Below are positions 36,933-46,577 of a stretch of DNA of 64,000 bases, one piece after another; within the stretch, counting starts at the first letter, position 1, and the number at the start of each line of letters is the position of its first letter. The notes beneath the pieces are model-generated. The model had not been told where the DNA came from. It ran no database searches and saw only the letters and a program-made list of their open reading frames with translations. The stretch lies in NCBI GenBank assembly GCA_049999805.1, contig JBNGIO010006274.1, forward strand, positions 205,818 to 269,817, read 5' to 3'. The DNA comes from Folioceros fuciformis. Taxonomy: Eukaryota; Anthocerotophyta; Anthocerotopsida; Anthocerotales. The position numbers were made by a program, and so were the translations under genes.

Positions 36933-39609
36933 ATGGCGGTGCTCAAGCAGAAGATGATTGTGGTGGATGTGACGAGTAGAGACATTCCTCGACACACCCT
37001 GCCCGTTTCCATTTCCATATCCACTTCCTCTTCCCGCTCCACCGAGCTTGCTGTACCGGTGATTCAATTCAGCAGTTTTGTTCCCTGTGCCGAAATCGCC
37101 AGCAACAGGAGAAATTCAGGCAGAAAGGGAGACGCTGCCGGAGGCTACCAGAAGAAAAGGATAACGGAGAGCTTCGGCACATTTGTTCCACATTCTCCAG
37201 CTCCTTCTCAGAATTCGCTCCAAGACATGCCTGTGACAGCAGCATCCAGCAATGGCTGGGGTCGGCAAGGAGGCGCTGCCGATAACTCTCCACCTGATAT
37301 CGATAAGGGCAAATTCTCGGATATTGTCGCGGGGCAAGCCAGGGACGTGAGCAGGATCAGCTTTGAGGGGACTCCGTATGACGCCGCCCTCGACACAGCT
37401 GCAGGTAAGAGCAGGAACAGCTACGAGGGAGCTGAGGTCCTGGACAAGGACCGGGAGCGCACCAAAATTGCAGCCGACTCCAACTTCCTTGACCCCGAGA
37501 ATCAATGGCAGAATGTCTTCCCATCATACATGCAGAGCAAAGGCGATGAATCCGATGATTTGAACCTTTCGTCCTCGCACTTCGCGCAAGCCAACGGTGC
37601 GGTCGTGAATGGAGTGGTGGCCAAAAAGGCAGCCGCGGCAGCTACCGCTTCGGCCAAGGCTCTGGAATCTCATGTCACAACGGCTCCTCCCCTTTCCGCG
37701 CCTCCCTGCTCCGCAGCGAAACCTCCAACTGAGGGAGGCAAGAATCTTTCGGACCTCATCTCTCACGACCCTATCTGGGCTGCAATTAGAGCTGAAGCTC
37801 GGCTGGAGGTGAGTGTCACTTTTTCTGTCTGTCATCACCACCTCCAGCGCTTTCGTTTTGTTGCCTACACTACTTAGAGTGTTGACATCCTTGTAGGCAG
37901 AACGGGAGCCTTTACTCAGCAGCTTTTTGTATGCAAGCATCCTAGCTCACCCGTGCTTCGAGCGCTCTTTGGGTTTTATTCTCGCCAACCGACTGAAAAA
38001 TGCAACTCTGCTTGCAACACAACTCATGGATGTGTTTGACGACGTGTTTGGCTGCGACCTGCATGTCCAGCAGGCTATTCGTTTGGATGTACAGGTGCTT
38101 CTTACTCTTCTTTGTCACTTCATTTGTCTCTCATGCTTGTTCTGGCAATCATTGCATCTCGGGTAGAAACCTAAAGGATGGATGAAGGGAAATGCACATC
38201 ACAAAGCTCAATATAACTTGGGAATCTCTATTCTTTTTCTCTCCAATTTGGTGTTGCCAGGCTTTGAAGGACCGTGATCCTTCTTGCAGGTCATACAGTT
38301 CAGCTGTCCTCTACCTGAAAGTAAGGCTACGCCCACCCAAAGCCAAGTTGTTTGGATGTGCTTAGTTTCCTCAAAACACAGGGGCTCAAGCGACCGACCT
38401 CTAAGTGTTGGACTTCTTTTCTGGCATCTTTGTGATGTTCTAGAACTCAGGGCCAGGGTAATTTCCACATGTCTTTTCGCAGGGTTATCATGCTTTGCAG
38501 GCTTATCGGATAGCTCATGTCCTGTGGAATCGTGGCCAGCAAGTATTTGCTCTTGCATTGCAAAGCCGAATCAGTGAGGTGACGATCTTCTCACAACTGT
38601 ATCGTATGAAAAAGAACTATTTCTAGGGAGGCTTATAGATCGATCCCTTTGTGCAGGTGTTTGCTGTGGACATCCACCCAGGTATGAGAATGATTTGCAT
38701 ATGAAGACACAGGTTCCTCCACAATGGAGATGTGTATCTGCTACTTCTATCTGACCAGATGGAAGTCTAAATTGTTTGTGGGACGTACTTGGCTTCAGCT
38801 GCACGTATTGGCAAGTCCATCCTCTTAGACCATGGAACCGGCGTGGTGATTGGAGAGACAGCCGTGATCGGTGATAGAGTGTCGCTAATGCAGGTAGGCG
38901 TTTCTGCCTCCATGTCCTGGAGGCACAGAACACGTGGGCACCTGAGTGTATGAAAAGAATGCCTTCCTTTCTTTCCGTGTTCGGAAGGCAACCCTCGGGA
39001 AGAGTACCTGCTTTTCGATTTTATGGCGGCTGTAGTCATCCACAGCTCCTGCACTCTAAATTGTTGGCTGGTCTTTCAGGGTGTGACATTGGGAGGAACT
39101 GGGAAGGATTCTGGCGACAGGCACCCTAAGATAAAGGAAGGAGTTTTAATTGGAGTTGGCGCGACCATTCTGGGCAACATAGTAGTTGGGAAGGGTGCAA
39201 TGATAGCAGCAGGGTCGCTTGTTTTGAAAGATGTGCCCCCTCACGGGTTCGGTTTCTGAATGACCTTGAACTGACCTCTTTTCCCATGTGAAGGTGATTA
39301 TATCGCCACTGTTCTAATTGGATGGCACGCTGGCGTTGCAGCATGGTGGCTGGCACTCCTGCGAAGCTAATAGGGATTCTGGAGGAACCGACGCCAGCGT
39401 TGACTATGCAACATGGTATCCCGGTTGACTTTTGCCACCCTTCACCACTTGACATAAGTCTGAACGTCTTGCATAATCGTCTGTTCTCTCAACTGTTTGC
39501 ATCGTCTCCACCTGCAGATGTCACCCGGGATTTCTGTGCAGACCTCGAAGCAGCTGTTAGGAGGCAACTAGCAGGGGAACACGAATTGTACGGAGGAGCT
39601 GGCATCTAG
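36933..39609 (+). CDS. Serine O-acetyltransferase, SERAT3-like
   Basis: It transfers acetyl from acetyl-CoA to L-serine, making O-acetylserine for cysteine synthesis. Exon 1 is 36933-37808 and exon 2 37897-38094; six more exons run to TAG at 39607-39609, about 594 residues in all. Conserved blocks: DPIWAAIRAEARLEAEREPL, SSFLYASILAHPCFERSLGF, LANRLKNATLLATQLMDVF, YHALQAYRIAHVLWNRGQQ, VFAVDIHPAARIGKSILLDH, GTGVVIGETAVIGD, GVTLGGTGKDSGDRHPKI and the hexapeptide beta-helix KGAMIAAGSLVLKDVPPH. The catalytic Asp (VDIHP) and His (LDHGTG) are present. SSFLYA-ILAH and LANRL-NATLLATQL place it nearest the SERAT3 group. Odd: about 275 Ser/Ala-rich residues precede the SAT domain, far more than usual, and no clean transit peptide is seen. 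It ends in Ile, as SERATs that bind O-acetylserine lyase do. Confidence 0.9.
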
Positions 39610-41380
39610 GTGTATATGATTATTGCACTTCGATACTTACCTGTGATTGGTAGCTGTACAAGTAGTTAGCTTTAACGGGCTCAAAGGTTGGGTTGTGTAG
39701 CTCGTAAATTACGAGCATTGGTGGTGTTGGTCAGACGTCGGGAAATAATATCTAGCCCGGGTGTAAAGCCCTTGTTTTCTTAGATTTTCCAAAACACTTT
39801 ATACTTCAGTGAACTGTCTAGCAAACGTATTTTCTTTCTTATACTTGGGTGTTTCTATTATGTTTTTATTAAAAAGGATATTTTATTTTTATACGAAAAA
39901 CAAAATAAATAAATAAACTGAAAAGTAGAAGTAGGAAGATGTTAACATTAGCTGTAATATGTTCATAGCTTGTACAACATCTAAGATTTTCTTGTTTGTC
40001 CAAAGTTTTAGTGTATTGTTGACAAGATTAAATTCTTTTATGTTCTTGTATGTGAAGTCTTCTAACAGCTTATATATGAAGTGTCATAACAGCTTGTATG
40101 TGAAGGGTTATAGTAGTTTTATGATGTTCGATGTGTAAATTCTATGAAAGATTCCATTGATTTGATTAGGAACACTAAACCGATTTATTAAACTAGTGTA
40201 TTGATGTATTGACCTAATACTATTTTCACACTCTTTGTGGCCACTAAAGCCATGATGTTGTGATGCAACATTTACTTCTCCTATGGTCTTGTGCACATTG
40301 ATTATATAATAAAAATGTCTGAAGGGGTATTATTCCTATCAAGGTAATATGTCATATGAAATTAGAACAGATGAAGAAGACTATTAGAACTACACTCTAT
40401 GGCATTTTTAATCTTAGACTATCATGATCTTGTGCTTCAATTAAATCCCAACAAATTGCACTAAAATTATGTTTGTCCATTGAGCTAGACTTGTCCATAT
40501 TGCTTATAAAATTTACCCCAAATATCTTGGTCTAGGCATTGTATGGAATCCATTGATACTTTTCTCAAAAAGATATGCCTTCCACTTCCTCCATCTTTGT
40601 GCGGTGTATTCTCAACTTTCTCATTATTTGAAACACCAAAACTCTCTCTTCTCTCTAAGCCTTTCTGATCTACTTGATTGCTTTAACAACCCTCCATTGG
40701 AAAGATTTGATAATAGGTGACATTGAGTTGAACACCGTGAAAATGAGAAATAAAACAAGAATAATCTTGTAAATATAGGTCTTTAAAACTTGTGGTGTCT
40801 TCCTACATATAGACTCGCTAAGTGCAAAGCCTTGCTATATGTTTTCAATATTGCTGAAAGATCCACGATATTATTAAATTAAACATGAATCTTACTAATC
40901 TAAATTTTATTATTATTATTATTAAAATACAATCAAAATCTAAGATATACGTGCCTTTCAATAAAGAGATCATTTCCTTTAATATTATTCTTAATTCATA
41001 TTGCCGCGATCTGGTTTTAACATATACCCTTTCTGTTCAAAGTTAGGGGGCCACCTTGTCAATAGGTGTTTAGGGTTTGGTGGCCAAGGGGCCAAGTCCC
41101 CCAAATTGTAAAGAGGTGCTTTCCCGAGATTGGTGAACGTGCCGTACCGAATAATGTACAAAACGAATTGTCCTTTCTTTATGCGAGTCGGCGATTATTC
41201 TCATCTACACATTTCGCATATTGTCGCTTTTAAATAAAGATACAACCTGCAAAATCAGAAATGTTCGACGATCTGTTTCTACTCTATATTGCATAACATG
41301 GCAATTCGGTGCACTACTGCTGCCCAAACTCGTTCCTCTCACATCAGCACCGGACCTACAGGGCCTGACTGAGTGACGCT
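39610..41380. other. AT-rich spacer between convergent genes, no gene seen
   Basis: Nearly 1.8 kb of AT-rich DNA holding the 3' flanks of the SERAT gene and the convergent acyl-CoA synthetase gene. It has poly-A/T tracts, a tattattattatta run at about 40908-40922 and the repeated phrase gtatgtgaag/gtgtcataacagcttgtatg near 40050-40110. No exon or RNA gene was recognised. Confidence 0.55.
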
Positions 41381-44300
41381 TCATAACGACGCCTGGAGTG
41401 GGGAACTCCGTTCCTGGGCTGCAATCGCCGAGTACATGTCTGCTATTGCCTTCTCAAAGTAGACCTTAGCCTGCGGCCTTTTGACCTGAAGATAACAACC
41501 CACCCCATGACTCAAACCATACACCGTTCTTAGGGCAATGAAGTTATAATCCGAAACACCGACGTTGTTACCTTTAAAGTAGGAGTAAGAAGCCCGTTCT
41601 CAATCGTGAATGGTTCATGTACCAGATGGATGGCCCTCGCAAACTCAAAACCCCGAAGCTGTACACAGTAAGAGCAAAGCTTCATCACAAACTGCACCAA
41701 TACGATGGACCGAATCGAAGCCAGGTGGCAAAAGAAGAATTGTCCAACTTACTTTGCTTTGCTGACCAACCCTGGTCATATCTGCCAGCACGGCAGAATT
41801 CACAACTGGATCGGAACATAACTTTCCCAGATCAGCAGCATGCTGCAGAGAAAAGCAGCTTGTAAGATAGTCGATGATATTGGACGTACAAGCAGTAAGG
41901 AGCAAAACCTGGTCTTATAATGGAGTCTAACTTGCCTTGATGCCTCTCGCTTTCGCCCACGGTACCAACGTTTCAGGATCGACTACTACCACTGCAACTA
42001 GGTTTGAGTTGAAGCTATCGCCTGCAAGCAAGTAGAGAAACCTCAGAGCATCTACTTCTGCTGCACTGAAGTCAAAACTGGCAGCATTCTGAGACATGAT
42101 ACCAACCATAAATGAAGCATTGGGAGATAAATTCACTTTGAGCATAAACGTTTTCAATTTTCTCCGGAGCAATATATTCTCCTTGTGCAAGCTTGAAGAT
42201 ATTTTTCTTTCTGCAATTAGCTTGCGTAAGTTCGGACATGTACCCTCAAGGAAAAGATCCTCACATCCGATAGAAGTATTACCTGTCAATAATCCTCAGT
42301 CTCCCACCGGGTAGCCACATACCAATATCACCAGTGTGTAACCAGTCTTCCTCATCAATCATCTCCCTCCTGGACCCAGAAAGAAAGGTGATTAGATGCT
42401 AAACTCAAACTCAGAATATCACGCTTAGTCTTTTTCTACTTTGAACGCACTCACGTCTGTTGTTCGTCCTTGTAGTAGCCCTTGAAAATTATAGGACCTC
42501 GTACACAGATCTCCCCTCTGGGATAGGGTTTATCGTCCATGGTGTAGTTCATCTCAGGGACATCTGCTAGTTTCAGCTCTGGAAAAAACATAAAATGTGT
42601 GAGTTCAAACGAAGCATGCATGTAAAAGCAAAAGGTGGGCACCCATATACCACACAAAGGAATTTACTGATCCCAGCGACAAACGGAATATGGTCCAACT
42701 TGTCAATATCACCCTACCACAGGCTGGATTTGGTGACCCCACATGACCAGGCTCAGTATCTTTGTCATCTTGTGAAGTTATAACGCATGATGTCTCTGTC
42801 ATCCCATAACCCTCGGTAACTCTTCCACCAAAGCATCTGGAAACGTAGCCCTATGACGATTTTAGTTGCCACATGATCACTCCTACAATCTTAATGCCAA
42901 GGGTTGAGACAAATGCAGCCTGATGATCTCTAGACATAATTCATTCCGGTCAAGACATAACACTGTAAACTTATTCAACTGATGCTGTTCAAGGCAGTTC
43001 TCGAGGGATAAAGAAAAGCACAAAACATGGTTAGAAGCTACTCACACCCTCAGAAACTCCAACACCTCCGAGGATATTGGTGAGGCACCCGAAAGGATAA
43101 TTCTGACACGCCCACCCAACCGTGCTTTAATCTTATTAAAGACCAGACGATCCCAGATCGGAGATGGCGTATTTCCTACAAGTACGAGACATGACCTTCG
43201 GTGAGAAACTCTCATCTACTCATGAAAGAAAATCTAAACACAGAACATGCAGTAGAACTGCTTTCCAAATCAGAGTACCTCTCCTTAAAGCCTCCCTTTT
43301 TGAGTTGTAGGCAACTCTGAATAATCTCTCTCTAAGACCGCCAGAGCTCTTGACAGTTGCATTGATCCTGAGAAGTGACGGATACTAGTGAGCACTCATA
43401 CACGTCAATATCTTATCCAGAACGTATTTACACATGACAACCCGCACAAATAAATGGCAACAGGAACTTGAGATTGATGCCCATATAGAACACGAACTGT
43501 ACCTGTCATAAATCCTATTGTAAAGTCGTGGTACACTGGCGAAGATGGTTGGCCGCAGGACTTCCATGTCATCCATCAACTTCAACACATCCTTCATTGG
43601 CCAGCGTTTCTCATACAAGGTGAGTGCCTTGCAACAGCGAAATGGACGGGGGCCAAAGCAGGAAGCTTGCATGCATCTCACTCACCCCTTGATAGAATCC
43701 GACTGCTGCTCCAACGTGCGTCATAAATATGATATTTGCCCTTTCGTAAATATGGGCAAGTGGCAGATAAGAAATGTGTCTGCACAATCAAGCACGTCTA
43801 GTCATTAGGTACTAGCAGTGCCACCTGCAGTGGCAGCATCTGCGTTCACAGTTCCTTGCAGCAATAGAAAAAATGCTTATTTCATAAGGGATTCACCAAT
43901 TGGACTCACATATCTGAACTGTCAAGCTGTAAGCACAAACTAGTGCCAGCTACATTTGCAATCAGCCCGTGATGTGTTAGCATTGCACCCTGCAGGGTTA
44001 AATGTGAAGGTTGTCGTTACCAGGGAAGATATTCCTGAACGTTAGCAACATCAGGTCTGGCAAATGATGACTTTGTCAACAGAACAACAAGGCACACCTT
44101 TGGAGTGCCGGTTGTGCCGCTTGTGTAGCAAAGAGTTGCAACATCCTCAGGTTGTGGTGGGGAGAACGGGGAAGGATCATTTTTCCCCTGTACCGCCAAT
44201 AGTAAGGAAAAAAGTGAGACAAGCTGAAAGCATGAATCGCACAACCAGCGGGGAAATCACTCGCAGTAAATCTAATATGCTCCTTCGAGCTATTCAGCTA

Positions 44301-46087
44301 AATGCAAGCACACAAGTATAATTCTGAGTATTCTGAGTATAAAATACCTGCGCCTCCAATTGCTGGTATGACAAAACGGTCACTCCAGACTTATCAGGCA
44401 GAGAGGGTAGTCGACTGTCCCCTCCTCCAACAACCTGAGCAATCCCGTCCGAGAGATTTGGTACGAGGAACGAGTTCATGGGGGAGTAGACAAAAAGCAA
44501 CAATAAGGGAGAGGACGTACAATAATGAGCCGAACTGAAGGCAAATCGGACAAACAGCTTAGAAGCTGCCAAGAACAAGGCACAGCTTTTGTGAAATCTG
44601 GTGCTTTCAATGAGTAGTAAACCGTGTCGTTAAACATCTTAGTTGAAAGAGGGCGTGGACTGGGGTCACTTCCCATGAACACAGGAATATCCACAAACAA
44701 TGCATGCTTTCACCTCGATCAGGATTTTTTGTGTAAAAGGAGAGGAAGAATATGGGCACACATTCTTACAATCTCAAGCTTGTCTGGGGTGCAAAACACA
44801 GTTGTTATGTCTGCGTGATTGATGATGTACGTCACAGAATCAGGACCTGTAACCAAATTAATAAGCTCAGTTCCTACTCGAGAAAACAGTGCAGATGTTT
44901 TAGCAAGGCACATCGGCAGGATACGAAGACCTTACCAAGCGTGTCATACAGAGGAACAGAGATGTAGGAATAAGATGCACAAGCCTGATCCACAATTATC
45001 CACTCCGGCCGGTTGATAAAGTACAATCCAATGCAGGATCCCTGCAAATACCCATCCGCCAACAAAAAGATGATATGCGATCAGAGAACGAACAGAAGGG
45101 TCGACAGCTTAGTTACAGTCTCCAAAAAAGGCAAACACTTGAGGATGGGTCGGCACCTTAGGTACTGCATTCAACACAAGCCCAGAACCCACTGCAGTCC
45201 GGGCAGCACCTGCCTCACCATATGTTGTCCATCTGTACCTGCAGTACAAGAACAGACAGGATGAAAATCTTGTGCTCCGCTTCAATTACATTTCCTCAAC
45301 AGCCGTGCATGGCACCAGAGGATCGGAGGCAGACAGCTGACTTACTCGCCAATGGTACCATCGTCTTGAATCCTCGTCCCCAAATATTTGAGATCTACAT
45401 AAGCTTTGGTTGCATAACTGCAGAGAAAGGCGTAGTCAAGCACCCCGTCGTGCATCTTGTAAACAGTACAAGCAGCAGGGATCATCAATTATGGCAGCAG
45501 TTACACCTCCAGGGACCAGGCCTTACACGAAATTGTCATGGATTGTGCGTATCCAAGGTTGGTCCGCAAAATGCTCCACCAACTTCAAAGGTGACCTCGC
45601 TGACCTACCAACAGAAGGTAGATGAGACCCACAGAGCTGGTGCAGCAAGAACCAGCGGCGGTAAAGAAGCTCGAGGTACCTGTGCACATTCCATTTTCCA
45701 GTACGCAACTTCTCCGGCAGAACCACGCTGTAGCCTTGCTCTGCATGCGCGAAGGCGGGAAAGAGTGAATTCAGCAGTGAAGACCAGTGCCCCAATGCAA
45801 CGTGAGGGGCGCTGCGAGCAAGAGGTTGAGCATTATACGTTGATAGTGCTCCCCAGCTGTCACAAGCATCCCAAGCTGCCCATCTTCACCTGAAACAGAG
45901 CAAGCCAGCAGTTTTCGTATCGGCGTTCGATGACGAGAAGCAGGACAACTGGGCAGGCAGGTATGCAAATTGGAAAGTTGTGGTGGCTGCGCTAGACAGT
46001 ACCAGCAGACGAGAGAGGGCGAAGGTGGGCATTGAGGGTGCTGAGGCGGCGCAGAGCCTGCGAATTGGAGGGGCTATGTCCTTCCAT
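41381..46087 (-). CDS. Peroxisomal long-chain acyl-CoA synthetase (LACS6/7-like)
   Basis: It activates fatty acids with ATP and CoA for peroxisomal beta-oxidation. The ATG at 46087 ([14 protein letters not shown]) is chosen because it puts a perfect PTS2 nonapeptide, RLSTLNAHL (R-L-x5-H-L), about 14 residues in. Many exons follow: [78 protein letters not shown], the AMP-binding loop [119 protein letters not shown] and [20 protein letters not shown]. The order and sequence match Arabidopsis LACS6, which also uses PTS2. The stop at 41383 follows ...SPLQASL, which is not a classic SKL-type PTS1. Most exon edges are approximate. Confidence 0.92.
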
Positions 46088-46577
46088 TTGCAAACCGGCG
46101 GTGGCAGCTGATCCTGCGTAGATGGAGCTGCTGCAGATGTGTGAAGGCACCGCCCGCCACAGATACTCGTCTCGCGTCGGGCTGGCGGTGACAGGTCGCG
46201 TCACCGTCGCCAACGAGTTCCCGTGCCGTGATTATAAATAACTTCCTCCTTGACAAGCACGCCAACTTCGGATTTGGTTGGCAGTGCAGGATAATCAGCC
46301 CCAGAGAATCGGGCGGATAGAATACGGTCCATTTGGGTAAGTTCCATACACATCCGTACAGTTGTAGATGGCATGTTCCTAGATCCCCTCTCTCGAGCAT
46401 GAGCACGAGGTTACCTTCGACCGCAGCCTGCGCATCGAGGCGGATCCCATTGATTCAAGAGTGTACAGAGGCCGGGTGGCCTTGGCGCAGCGTAGGCACG
46501 CTCTTCCTGTAGCAAAATGGTGGTGGAAGCAAAAGCGATGAAGAAGAGAGCTATGTAACAGCCTAGGGTTTGCTTGG
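46088..46577. promoter_or_regulatory. Promoter region of the acyl-CoA synthetase gene
   Basis: This 490-bp spacer separates the LACS start from the stop of the upstream, same-strand kinase gene. It should contain the LACS promoter, its 5' untranslated region and the kinase 3' flank. No individual element is assigned. Confidence 0.4.
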
